Source: an uncultured Clostridia bacterium (GTDB taxonomy: Bacteria > Bacillota_A > Clostridia > Oscillospirales > Oscillospiraceae). Taken from it: DNA of 21,687 bases. Positions 1 through 8,008 of this stretch are shown here, piece after piece (positions within the stretch are counted from its first letter, which is position 1; each line of letters begins with the position of its first letter). Position numbers and translations under genes: made by a program. The notes beneath the pieces were generated by a model. That model was not told where the DNA came from, searched no databases, and saw only the letters and a program-made list of their open reading frames with translations. Location of the stretch: positions 1-21,687 of the forward strand of contig CAMKAP010000006.1 in assembly GCA_946410505.1 (NCBI GenBank), given 5' to 3'.

Positions 1-29
1 GGATCTCTGGCTTTTCTCTGTTTTTTCAT
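1..29 (-). CDS. 5' end of an unidentified gene, cut by the window edge
   Basis: Reading the minus strand, a GGAGGG ribosome site (36-41) lies six bases before an ATG at 27-29, followed by nine sense codons (MKKQRKARD) to the edge. It starts downstream of the terminator at 78-117, so it would be a separate transcription unit on the same strand as the glycosidase operon. Nine residues are too few to name a family. The basic start would suit a cytosolic protein or the positive end of a signal peptide. Confidence 0.5.
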
Positions 30-77
30 CGCATTCCCTCCGTATCAGAATAGAGCTTCCCTGATTTCATCATAGAA

Positions 78-117
78 AAACGGGCGGCCCTTTACAATGT
101 CAAAAGGCCGCCCGTTT
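78..117 (-). terminator. Rho-independent terminator of the GH2/GH43/MFS operon
   Basis: A perfect 12-bp inverted repeat (AAACGGGCGGCC at 78-89 and its complement at 106-117) surrounds a 16-nt loop. On the minus strand the second arm ends in a run of five T (76-80). It lies about 155 bp after the stop codon of the last operon gene and before the partial gene at 1-29. Confidence 0.85.
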
Positions 118-202
118 GGGCAAAACTGTATCAAAATTTATGCACACTGCTCTCGTACGAAAAGAGACGATAAACTGTTACAATCTGTCGCTGCGTTTTT
201 CA

Positions 203-237
203 TGCAGCCCCCGTTCCACCTGGAGGCGGGGGCTGCA
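203..237 (-). other. Strong intergenic hairpin without a T-tract
   Basis: A perfect 11-bp GC-rich stem (TGCAGCCCCCG at 203-213, complement at 227-237) with a 13-nt loop lies 35 bp after the GH2 stop codon. There is no T-run on the minus-strand 3' side, so it is probably not a terminator itself. With the true terminator at 78-117 it could protect the mRNA 3' end. That role is inferred. Confidence 0.5.
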
Positions 238-272
238 CTTCGGATAAAGAGGAGGGAGAAGAAAAAGCTCTT

Positions 273-2657
273 TCAGTCGATGATCTCCATTTCAGTTTCG
301 GCGGACAGGCTTCCATCCGAGGCGTGCAGTCTCAGTATACCGACCTCACCGGCCTCCACGATGGCCAACGCCTCACCGTAATAGGTGTCGCAGCTGCTGT
401 TGAGATAGCTCCGCTCGTAATACGGACAGGCGGAGCCGAGAGCCCGCAGCTTGCCGCCCTCCACGGTCACGTCGATGATCCCGCGCTCCGTGGGCTTGGT
501 CTCGCCGTTTTTGTCGGTGTATTTCAGGCGGACAAAGGCCAGATGCCCGGCCTTGACGGTAGCTGTCTCTGGAACCGCCTGCAGAAGGGTCTCCTCCCCG
601 GCGGTCACGAGCCGGTCTCTGCCGATCTTTTTTCCGCTTGCATCGTAGCTGACCGCCTCGATCGTTCCGTTTTCATAGGGGACCTTGAAGGGGAACAGGC
701 AATCGTTTTGGAAGGCTTTTTTGCCCTTACTCGCGCCGTTGACCAGCAGCTCCACGCCGGCTGCTCTGGCATAGACCTCCACATGGGCCGTTTTGCCCTC
801 GCAGCCGCGCCAGCTCCAGCTGGGCATGGCGTTGGTCATCTTCCAGGCGCTGGGGCTGTGTTTGCCCTCGTGGCAGAGGGGACGCACCGCAATCAACGGG
901 CCCTTTTCCAGCTCGAAGGCGACTCTGGTATAGAGCGCCTCGCCCAAGGGCTTGCCCGTCAGGTCGATGCGGCCGCTGCCTGCGCTGATCCAGCCGCAGC
1001 CGTTGTCAAAGCGCGGCGCGTAGTCGCTGTATTCCCAGGAGCCGATGCCGACCTCGCCCAGATAGTCGATGCCCGCCCAGACGAAGTCGCCGATCAGGCG
1101 CGGCTCGGTCTTCGCGAGCTCCCAGAATTGATAGGCGTCGAAGCAGAAGGTCTCCGAGCCGAGGATCAGGCGCTCGGGGTATTTTTTCAAGTCATGCCGA
1201 TAGCGCTTCTCGCCGTAGTTATACCCGGCGACGTCCATGTTGGCAAAGGCCTCGCGGGTGGTCACGTCGCTTCCGTGGAGCGTGGCGCCGATCTTCATGA
1301 AGTCCGCGCCCATGATGCCGGCCAGATCGTTGAAGAATTTCGAGCCGGTAGAGCGCTCCCTGGCCTTCTTGCCCTCGGCCTTGGCCTTGGCGTTCCGCGC
1401 CGCCTCCTTGGCGGCCTTCTCGTCGGAATACTGCCCGAAGCCGATGTGGTTGAGGAAGTTAAAGAAGATGTTGATGCCGCAGGTGACAGGGCGGCTGTCG
1501 TCCAGCGCGTGCAGGAACTCAGTCATCTCCTTCACCAGCGCGATGCCCCTGGGCTGCGCCGTCTCCGCGACCTCGTTGCCAGTAGAGTAGAGCACCACGC
1601 AGGGGTGGTTGTAGTCCTTTTCCACCATGTCGGTCAGATCCTGCTTCCACCACGCGTCGAAGTATTCCACATAGTCATGCAGGGTCTTGTGGATGTACCA
1701 GTGGTCGATGTATTCGTCCATCACCAGCATGCCGAGGCGGTCGCAGATCTCCAGCGCGGTCTTGGAGCAGGGGTTGTGGGCCGAGCGCAGGGCGTTGTAG
1801 CCGTTTTCTTTCAGAATGCGGATCCGGCGCTCCAGCGCGTCCGGATCGCAGGCCGCGCCCAGCAGGCCGTTGTCATGGTGGACGCAGGCGCCGCGCAGAA
1901 TGACGCGCTCGCCGTTGAGCTTCATTCCATCATTTCCCCAGGACAGCGTCCGCAGGCCGAAGCGCTCCGCGGCCTCGTCCTCCGCGTACTTCACGCGGCA
2001 GGTATAGAGCTGCGGGTGCTCCGGGCTCCACAGGGCGGCTACCGGGAGCCTTACGGTAAAGACGCGCGCTTCGCCGGAGACGGCGGCGAGTTTCTTCCCG
2101 CCGTCCAGGATCTCGATGCTCAGGGGGCCCTCGCCGCTGGTTTTCACCGAGATCTCCACCGTCGGAGGGTCGATGGACAGGGTGCGCAGCTTCACACCGT
2201 TGAGCTCGATGTGCTCTTTCCCAGAGCTCCACAGCTTCACAGGGCGGTAGATCCCCGCGCCCGAATACCAGCGGGAGTTGGGCTGATCGGCGTTGCGGGC
2301 AACGACCTCTACGGTGTTTTCGCCCTCATGGACAAGCCCATCGAGAGGGACGTAGAAGTTTGTGTAGCCGTAGGGCCGGAAGGCGGCCTTTTGGCCGTTG
2401 ATACGCACTTCGGCCTTCCGGTAGACGCCCTCGAACTCCAGCACCAGATGCTGCACGGCCTCCTCCGGGCTAAGCGAAAAGCGCTTGGTGTAGAGATAAT
2501 CCCGCCCCTCAAACCAGCTTACATTCAGGCCGCCCAGCGCCTGCGGCGTGCGCTCTTCCCGGAGCATCGCGTCGTCGGGCAGCGATACGGGGATTCCATT
2601 TCCCGTGTCATCCAAATGCTTGACAAACCAACCGTCGTTAAAGTGAACGGATTTCAT
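273..2657 (-). CDS. Glycoside hydrolase family 2 protein (beta-galactosidase/beta-glucuronidase type)
   Basis: A 794-residue retaining glycosidase of the GH2 fold. The N-terminal jelly-roll (about 1-145) contains the GVYRKAEVRING strand, an Ig-like domain follows (about 150-240), and a TIM barrel runs from about 245 to 560. The acid/base is probably E362 in the STGNEV motif and the nucleophile E502 in LGSETF. Two further beta domains (about 590-794) resemble the DUF4982/Ig tail of many Firmicutes GH2 enzymes. There is no signal peptide, so it acts in the cytosol. A Lys/Ala-rich charged insertion (about 411-438) sits inside the barrel. The ATG follows a GGAAGGAG ribosome site and lies 17 bp after the transporter stop. 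It is the last gene of a four-gene operon. The sugar released (galactose, glucuronic acid or another) cannot be told. Confidence 0.9.
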   Translation of the reverse strand: MKSVHFNDGWFVKHLDDTGNGIPVSLPDDAMLREERTPQALGGLNVSWFEGRDYLYTKRFSLSPEEAVQHLVLEFEGVYRKAEVRINGQKAAFRPYGYTNFYVPLDGLVHEGENTVEVVARNADQPNSRWYSGAGIYRPVKLWSSGKEHIELNGVKLRTLSIDPPTVEISVKTSGEGPLSIEILDGGKKLAAVSGEARVFTVRLPVAALWSPEHPQLYTCRVKYAEDEAAERFGLRTLSWGNDGMKLNGERVILRGACVHHDNGLLGAACDPDALERRIRILKENGYNALRSAHNPCSKTALEICDRLGMLVMDEYIDHWYIHKTLHDYVEYFDAWWKQDLTDMVEKDYNHPCVVLYSTGNEVAETAQPRGIALVKEMTEFLHALDDSRPVTCGINIFFNFLNHIGFGQYSDEKAAKEAARNAKAKAEGKKARERSTGSKFFNDLAGIMGADFMKIGATLHGSDVTTREAFANMDVAGYNYGEKRYRHDLKKYPERLILGSETFCFDAYQFWELAKTEPRLIGDFVWAGIDYLGEVGIGSWEYSDYAPRFDNGCGWISAGSGRIDLTGKPLGEALYTRVAFELEKGPLIAVRPLCHEGKHSPSAWKMTNAMPSWSWRGCEGKTAHVEVYARAAGVELLVNGASKGKKAFQNDCLFPFKVPYENGTIEAVSYDASGKKIGRDRLVTAGEETLLQAVPETATVKAGHLAFVRLKYTDKNGETKPTERGIIDVTVEGGKLRALGSACPYYERSYLNSSCDTYYGEALAIVEAGEVGILRLHASDGSLSAETEMEIID

Positions 2658-2674
2658 TAGAGCGCTCCTTCCTG

Positions 2675-4462
2675 TTAATCCGGGATCTCAATAGCCTGGG
2701 AGGACGGCACGCCGCCGGTCTTTTCGGTTATGGTGAAATACTTCTCGTACACGCGGTCGAGAAAGCTCTGCTTCTCGTTCTTCTTGTCTACCTGCTGGAC
2801 GAAGCGCTCCGGCACCTGGTCGATGGTCTGCCAGGTGGCCATGGCCTGTTCCATGCTCATGCCGCGCTGCACGGCCGCCTTGCGCACGGCGTTGACCGCC
2901 TGCACCTCGCGCATTTTCTCGCCGGAGAGGGAGTAGCGGGTCATGCAGAAGATGGTGACAAGCCAGGCCGCCATCGGCAGCAGGCAGAAGCAGATGACGG
3001 CGGAGAGCTTCATGCCCTCCATGTAGGGCGTGCCCTCGGCGGGCAGCGCGTTGAGGCCGGGCACGAGGAACACGATGAACAGCTGCAGCAGCAGGGTCTG
3101 CAGGCTGGAGATCAGCTTGTCCACCAGCGAAAACACGGTGCCCATGATGCCGGGCACATAGTTGCCGCTGCGGTAGGTCTCGTAGTCGGTGCAGTCCGCC
3201 ACCATCGGGATCGTCAGGTTATCGCAGCAGTTGAAGGCGCCGTAGCCGCAGCCGTAGAGGACGATGAACAGCACCGTATAGAGATTGATGGTGATGTGGA
3301 AGCCGCCCTCCGTGGAGAAGAGGCTGAGCCAGGTGGCGGGGTTGTTGTGGTCATAGAGGCACAGCAGGATCAGCACGCCGATGTAAAACAGGAAGGCAAA
3401 GCAGGTGAATTGCGCCACGCCGCGCTTTTGCCCTTTGGCGCCCGCGGTTTTGCTGCCCCACAGGAAGAAGACGCCCATGAACACAAAGCAGAGAGCGTAG
3501 AAGGGAATGAACAGGCCGTTGTAGTCGCCCATCAGGCAGCCATAGACCAGAAAGGCCACAGTGCCGGAGGTGGCGACGGTGGAGGCGAGCTTGTTGAGCC
3601 CGGCGCTTGTCACCAGCCAGCGGATCTCCTTGTTGCCCTTCAGAATGCCGACATAGTCCTTGAAGGTGGCGGGCTTTTCGCTCACGCCCCAGAACTCCGG
3701 GCGATCCTTCTCGGCAATGGCGGCCACCGCCATCGCGGTGTAGATTGCGGACAGGATGATGACGAAGGGCACCATGATGTTGTAAAACTGGGGCCCATAG
3801 GCCGCGCCCCGGAGGGTCTGCAGCACGCCGTCCACCTCGTACTGGATGGTGCCCTTGGCGCAGATGGCCTCGTTGGTCAGAACGCCCCCGGCCATGACGT
3901 TGATGAGCACAATGGAGCCGATCATGCCGATCATGTTCCAGATCACGAACTGGCTGCGCTGCTTCGGGTCATTGGTCAGGCAGGTCTGCCCCGCCTTGGT
4001 GCAGGCGCACTGGGCGGTGTAGCCAATGACATAGACGATGTAGCTGACGATGTACACGACCCAGCGCAGCGTCCCCATGCTGTCCGGCAGGCCGCGGAAG
4101 AAGACCATCATCAGCAGCAGAGACAGGGCGAGCAGGCAGTTTCCGACGACCATGAAGGGGCGGAACTTCCCGAAGCGGGTCTGCGTTCGGTCCATCAGGG
4201 AGCCGCAGATCGGGTCGGTGATGCCGTCGAACACGCGCATCAGCGGCGCGAAGAGGCTGTTGAAGGTGCTGATCGCCAGAACGACGGCGGCGCTGGCTAC
4301 CGTCCCGCCCAGTGCGGCGGCGGTGGAGCCGGACAGGTACATGATCGCGTAGTAGGTGAAATAGGTGTAAAAGGCGAAATAGACGTTGGTCGCGGCGTTA
4401 TTGAAGGGAAACAGCGCGACCTGCCACTGTTTGGCGCGGTTGACGGCCTGTGTGCTTTCCAT
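2675..4462 (-). CDS. GPH-family (MFS) sugar:cation symporter
   Basis: A 595-residue integral membrane protein with about 12 hydrophobic helices. It carries the signature of the glycoside-pentoside-hexuronide:cation symporters (MelB, GusB/UidB, XynB type) at residues 78-103: FDGITDPICG, then LMDRTQTRFGKFRP. It probably imports a small glycoside or oligosaccharide with a cation for the three glycosidases encoded with it. At 595 residues it is longer than the usual 450-500. The excess lies in an extra loop at about 195-235 and a polar C-terminal tail of roughly 80 residues rich in Gln, Glu and Lys. The ATG follows GAGGAGG, 14 bp after the GH43 stop codon. The substrate is not predictable from sequence, although the neighbours suggest a decorated beta-linked oligosaccharide. 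Confidence 0.9.
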   Translation of the reverse strand: MESTQAVNRAKQWQVALFPFNNAATNVYFAFYTYFTYYAIMYLSGSTAAALGGTVASAAVVLAISTFNSLFAPLMRVFDGITDPICGSLMDRTQTRFGKFRPFMVVGNCLLALSLLLMMVFFRGLPDSMGTLRWVVYIVSYIVYVIGYTAQCACTKAGQTCLTNDPKQRSQFVIWNMIGMIGSIVLINVMAGGVLTNEAICAKGTIQYEVDGVLQTLRGAAYGPQFYNIMVPFVIILSAIYTAMAVAAIAEKDRPEFWGVSEKPATFKDYVGILKGNKEIRWLVTSAGLNKLASTVATSGTVAFLVYGCLMGDYNGLFIPFYALCFVFMGVFFLWGSKTAGAKGQKRGVAQFTCFAFLFYIGVLILLCLYDHNNPATWLSLFSTEGGFHITINLYTVLFIVLYGCGYGAFNCCDNLTIPMVADCTDYETYRSGNYVPGIMGTVFSLVDKLISSLQTLLLQLFIVFLVPGLNALPAEGTPYMEGMKLSAVICFCLLPMAAWLVTIFCMTRYSLSGEKMREVQAVNAVRKAAVQRGMSMEQAMATWQTIDQVPERFVQQVDKKNEKQSFLDRVYEKYFTITEKTGGVPSSQAIEIPD

Positions 4463-4476
4463 GCTTTTGTCCTCCT

Positions 4477-5889
4477 CTATCTGATCTCGAAGAAAAGAAA
4501 ATCTGCCGGGCCTTCGCCCCGGTATTCAAAGAAGAGCGGATGAACGCCCTCGTCGATACGAAATGCTCCCTCGCCGTTTACAGGCACGTCGGCCACGGTT
4601 TTCCGTCCGTCCGAGACCAGGAAGCTGCCGCTGCCGCGCCCCTCGACGCGGATACGCGTTTCCGTCCCGTCAAACAGGAAGTATTTGAAGCCTGCCGTTG
4701 CGCCGTCGCGCATGTTGGCGATGTACTGGTCACCGTGTTCCTCCCGGTCTCTGCCGGACTGGGTGAAATAGGGATGATCGCGGAGCCGCTTCTTTGGGTT
4801 CGCGCCGTCCACGCGGCCGGTGGCGTGGCCATTGGCCCAGAGGTTGCAGGCAATGCGGGCCTCATAGCGCCCTTTTCCCTTCAGCGGACCGCCGTTGAGG
4901 CCGCAGGAGCTCACTTCCGCCTGCTTGAAGCCGCCGTCCGTCGTTCGCTCCAGCTTCTCGGCGCAGGCCTGGCGGGCATAGGAGCTGCGGTTTGTCTGGC
5001 GGTGGTAGAAGATATACCAGTCCTCTCCGATGTTCAGCAGCCCGCCGTGGGTGTTGCCGAGGTAGTTATTGGCGTGGCTCTCGTCTTCGTTGCCGTTTAA
5101 GTACAGATCGCCCAGATCCACCAGCACGCCGCCGTATTCAAAGCCGCCGTCGGGACGGTCCGACATGGCGTAGCAGAGGTCGTGGTTATACTGCGACGAA
5201 TAGACAAAGCAGTATTTCCCGTCCACCTTTCGGATGGAGCTGGCCTCGAAAAAGGAGTGGGGGAAGGCGCCGGGTTTATCCCTGGTCGGGAAGAGCAGCT
5301 TCGGTTCGGTTTTGATCGTCACCATGTCCGGCTCCAGCTCCATCACCACGCCGCCGTCGTTGCGCAGATCGTGCCAGCGGGAGGCGACGAAGGGCACCTT
5401 GGTGGCAAAGCCGGAATAGAGCCACACGCGGCCGTCGTCGTCCGTCAACACGCCGGGGTCAAAGGGGAACTGCTCGCCCGACTGCTTGCCCCAGACCCTG
5501 CCGTTTTTGTGGCGGACCTTGCCGTAAAACTCATACTTCCCCGCCGGGGTATCGCAGACCGCGACGCCCATCTCGCCGAGGAAATCGAAGGCGTAGTAGA
5601 GATAATAGCGCCCGTCCGGCCCCCGGGTCACATCCGGCGCGTAGAGGCTGCGGATGCCGAGGGGATTGCCCGGGTCCTGGGTCTTTTTGTAGATCACGCC
5701 CTCACAGCGCCAGTCCGAGAGGTCGTCCACCGGGGCCGACCAGCAGACATAGTCGTTGACGCAAAAGATCGGCGCGCCGAAGGCGTCGTGACTGCCGTAG
5801 ACATAGACCCGATCGCCGAAGACGTGCGGCTCGCCGTCCGGGACGTACTCCCAGCTGGGGAGATAGGGGTTGAAGACCTGCTGCTTCAT
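4477..5889 (-). CDS. Glycoside hydrolase family 43-like enzyme with a C-terminal beta-sandwich domain
   Basis: A 470-residue protein. Residues 1 to about 325 form a five-bladed beta-propeller of the GH43 type, with the start NPYLPSWEYVPDGEPHVFGD. By family pattern the base is probably D18, the pKa modulator D86 (YAPDV) and the acid E215 (FFEASSIRK); H281 lies in NTHGG. Residues about 330-470 look like a CBM6-type beta-sandwich. Such enzymes remove alpha-L-arabinofuranose or beta-xylose, or act on related linkages. There is no signal peptide, so it is cytosolic. I chose the ATG at 5887-5889 because AAGGAG lies seven to eight bases upstream. A longer frame opens at 5946 but only adds codons overlapping the end of the upstream GH2 gene. 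The gap to that gene is 4 bp, so translation is probably coupled. Confidence 0.85.
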   Translation of the reverse strand: MKQQVFNPYLPSWEYVPDGEPHVFGDRVYVYGSHDAFGAPIFCVNDYVCWSAPVDDLSDWRCEGVIYKKTQDPGNPLGIRSLYAPDVTRGPDGRYYLYYAFDFLGEMGVAVCDTPAGKYEFYGKVRHKNGRVWGKQSGEQFPFDPGVLTDDDGRVWLYSGFATKVPFVASRWHDLRNDGGVVMELEPDMVTIKTEPKLLFPTRDKPGAFPHSFFEASSIRKVDGKYCFVYSSQYNHDLCYAMSDRPDGGFEYGGVLVDLGDLYLNGNEDESHANNYLGNTHGGLLNIGEDWYIFYHRQTNRSSYARQACAEKLERTTDGGFKQAEVSSCGLNGGPLKGKGRYEARIACNLWANGHATGRVDGANPKKRLRDHPYFTQSGRDREEHGDQYIANMRDGATAGFKYFLFDGTETRIRVEGRGSGSFLVSDGRKTVADVPVNGEGAFRIDEGVHPLFFEYRGEGPADFLFFEIR

Positions 5890-5893
5890 CGGC

Positions 5894-7828
5894 TTACTCC
5901 TTGTTGGTCCAGTTGGCGCCCTTGTCGCCCGCGTCCTTGAGGACATAGGCGGGGTTGGGCTTCGAGACCCTGCGGAACACGGCCTCGTCGGCGCACTCGC
6001 CGCTGACGGCGCGGATCTTCGTTTCGCTGCTCATGGGCACCGTAAAGGTGAAGACGTGCTCACCATGCTTCGTCTCCAGCTTGTCGCCGTTTACAAACAG
6101 CGTCACCTCGTTGAGGTTGGAGTAGACCTTGACCTCGATCTTCTCCTCCGTCCGGTCCACAAAGCGCTTGGAGCAGATATGCACGAAGGGCTCGTCCGAC
6201 CACCAGGCCTTATAGAGATAAAAGCTGTCCTTGCGCGTTTTGCGGTCGAAGGTCACAAGGCCCTTGTGGTTCATGCCGGGCTCGCCGCCCTGATCGCGGG
6301 CGTCGGCCGCGAAATCAAACATATTCCAGACATGGGTGGCCCACATCCAGGGATGGCGCTCGAAGCATTCGAGCATGTACTCGTGGTACTTGGCCTGGTA
6401 TTCCTCGCTGTGGTCGCCCCGCTTCGGGTGGCTGGAATGCAGGTTCGGCATGCCCTCGCAGCCGTATTCGGAGTAGCCCAGGCAGCGGTCCGGGTAGACG
6501 GTATGGAAGAAGTCCATCCACAGGTCATTGAGAAACAGGCCCGGCACGTACCAGCCCAGATAGAGGTTCCAGCTGACCACGTCGGTGATGTGCGCCACGG
6601 GGTTGAAGGGCCCGCACATGGCGTAGCAGGCCAGGGTCGTAAAGCGCGTCGGGTCCATCCTGTGGCAGAGATCGTTCAGGACGCGGTGGTTATCCAGCAT
6701 GTCCTTGTTGTCCTTGGTGGAGATCGTGATCTCGTTGCTGACGCCCCAGCAGACGATGGAGGGGTGGTTATAGCACTGGGTGATTAACTCCTTCATCTGG
6801 CTGATCGTGTTCTCACGGCCCTTGGGCATGTGCTCGGAGATATAGGGGATCTCCGCCCAGACGACCATGCCCTTCTCGTCGCAGAGGTCGTAGAAATACT
6901 GGTCATGCTGGTAGTGAGCCAGGCGGATCGTATTGGCGCCCATCTCGCAGATGATCGCCATGTCCTCGTCGTGCTCGGCCTTTGAGATGGCGTTGCCGAG
7001 GCCCTTGCGGTCCTGGTGGCGGCTCACGCCGCGCAGGGGATAGCTCTTGCCGTTGAGGTAGAAACCGGTCTTCGCGTGATAGTGGAAATCGCGCACGCCA
7101 AAGCGGGTGGAGACGCGGTCCAGGACCTCGCCGTTTTCCACAAGCTCCGCCACGGCGGTGTAGAGATAGGGGTCCTTGACGCCGTTCCAGAGGCGGACCT
7201 TGTCGATGCTGAGCTTGCAGCGCTCGCCGACACCCTGCGCAACGACGGCGCCCTGCGCGTCCAGCAGGCGCACCCGCACCTCGCCGAGGCCGGTGTTGCG
7301 CCAGGTCTCCACCGTCACCTCGCCCTTCTTGTAGCCATCCGCGGGCTTTGCCGTCACCCGGATGCCGGGGCCGCCGTGATGGTCCAGGTCAAAATGCAGC
7401 CCGTCCACGATCAGCAGCTCCACGTCCCGGTAGATGCCGCCGTAGAAGGTGAAGTCCGCCTTCTGGGGGTAGACACGGTCGTTGGGGCGGTTGCTGACAA
7501 CAACGGTCAGCAGGTTGCTTTCCGTCAGATACTCGGTGACGTCCGTCCGAAAGTGGGAGTAACCGCCCTCGTGCCGGCAAACCGTCTGCCCGTTGAGCAC
7601 GACCTCACATTCGGAGTTCACGCCGTCAAATTGAAGGTATACGCGCTCCAGATCCCCGTGCTCCGGCATGGGAAAGCTTTTTTCGTACTTGCACAGGCAG
7701 CGCATATAGTCGTCGCCGCCGTCCTGCCCGTCCACGGCGTTCCAGGTGTGGGGGACGGAAACAGGAAGCGCTTTTCCTCCCGGGCCTGTAAAGAGCCAGT
7801 TTTCGTTCAGTGAAAGGATTCTTCTCAC
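5894..7828 (-). CDS. Glycoside hydrolase family 2 protein (beta-galactosidase-like), GTG start
   Basis: A 644-residue GH2 enzyme and the first gene of the sugar operon. It shows the N-terminal sugar-binding domain (about 1-145; QFDGVNSECEVVLNG), an Ig-like domain (about 150-245), and a TIM barrel (about 250-545) entered through GVSRHQD and ANTIRLAHYQ. The probable acid/base is E366 in VSNEIT and the nucleophile E454 in YSEYG. A short Ig/DUF4982-like tail (about 560-620) follows. There is no signal peptide, so it is probably cytosolic. The start is GTG at 7826-7828, placed by a GGAGAGGGG ribosome site; no ATG in this frame fits. It is only distantly similar to the other GH2 of this operon, so the two probably cut different beta-linkages. 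Beta-galactosidase and beta-glucuronidase activity both remain possible. Confidence 0.9.
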   Translation of the reverse strand: MRRILSLNENWLFTGPGGKALPVSVPHTWNAVDGQDGGDDYMRCLCKYEKSFPMPEHGDLERVYLQFDGVNSECEVVLNGQTVCRHEGGYSHFRTDVTEYLTESNLLTVVVSNRPNDRVYPQKADFTFYGGIYRDVELLIVDGLHFDLDHHGGPGIRVTAKPADGYKKGEVTVETWRNTGLGEVRVRLLDAQGAVVAQGVGERCKLSIDKVRLWNGVKDPYLYTAVAELVENGEVLDRVSTRFGVRDFHYHAKTGFYLNGKSYPLRGVSRHQDRKGLGNAISKAEHDEDMAIICEMGANTIRLAHYQHDQYFYDLCDEKGMVVWAEIPYISEHMPKGRENTISQMKELITQCYNHPSIVCWGVSNEITISTKDNKDMLDNHRVLNDLCHRMDPTRFTTLACYAMCGPFNPVAHITDVVSWNLYLGWYVPGLFLNDLWMDFFHTVYPDRCLGYSEYGCEGMPNLHSSHPKRGDHSEEYQAKYHEYMLECFERHPWMWATHVWNMFDFAADARDQGGEPGMNHKGLVTFDRKTRKDSFYLYKAWWSDEPFVHICSKRFVDRTEEKIEVKVYSNLNEVTLFVNGDKLETKHGEHVFTFTVPMSSETKIRAVSGECADEAVFRRVSKPNPAYVLKDAGDKGANWTNKE

Positions 7829-7863
7829 GATACCCCTCTCCCATCATAACTTTTAACGAGATC

Positions 7864-7892
7864 ATTTTACCAAACATGCCTGCTGCGAAAAA
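7864..7892 (-). promoter_or_regulatory. Predicted promoter of the GH2/GH43/MFS operon
   Basis: On the minus strand a good -10 (TAAAAT, 7864-7869) is separated by 17 bp from a poor -35 (TTTTTC, 7887-7892). Transcription would start near 7857, giving a leader of about 30 nt before the GTG. The weak -35 fits a promoter that needs an activator. Confidence 0.55.
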
Positions 7893-7900
7893 GCCGAATC

Positions 7901-7933
7901 GCACAAGCTTGCACTAACACGGCATAAGCTTCC
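7901..7933 (-). promoter_or_regulatory. Direct-repeat operator candidate, 21-bp spacing
   Basis: Two copies of a 12-bp sequence, GCACAAGCTTGC (7901-7912) and GCATAAGCTTCC (7922-7933) on the plus strand, match at 10 of 12 positions. They start exactly 21 bp apart, two helical turns. The nearer copy ends 9 bp upstream of the weak -35. Direct half-sites at this spacing are typical for AraC/XylS activators, which often control GPH symporter operons. No AraC gene lies in the window. Confidence 0.5.
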
Positions 7934-7958
7934 GCTGTGAGATAAAGATCGTATACGG

Positions 7959-7993
7959 CAAGGCTCCCTGCCGTTTCAATGCAGAGAGCCTTG
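7959..7993 (-). terminator. Hairpin after the CotH-like gene, probable terminator
   Basis: A 13-bp stem (7959-7971 with 7981-7993) encloses a 9-nt loop, 15 bp after the CotH stop codon. The only imperfect pair is a G-U wobble if the RNA is read from the minus strand but a C-A mismatch on the plus strand, which favours a minus-strand transcript. The T-tract after the minus-strand arm is poor (TTGCCGTAT), so termination may be incomplete. Confidence 0.5.
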
Positions 7994-8008
7994 TTTTATC
8001 ACGCATAT

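Noticed and set aside
324..2660. Long open frame on the plus strand opposite the first GH2 gene
   Set aside because: It mirrors the GH2 codons in a GC-rich gene, has no ribosome site, and the protein shows only Val/Ala/Gly/His-rich text with no domain. The GH2 frame has clear motifs.
5182..7813. Several plus-strand frames opposite the GH43 and GH2 genes
   Set aside because: They are antisense frames with no ribosome site and no recognisable domain. The genes opposite have catalytic motifs and coupled starts.
7866..8008. Possible plus-strand terminator at the hairpin 7959-7993 because of the TTGTTTTATC run
   Set aside because: No plus-strand gene ends there, and the stem pairs better as minus-strand RNA (a G-U wobble in place of a C-A mismatch).
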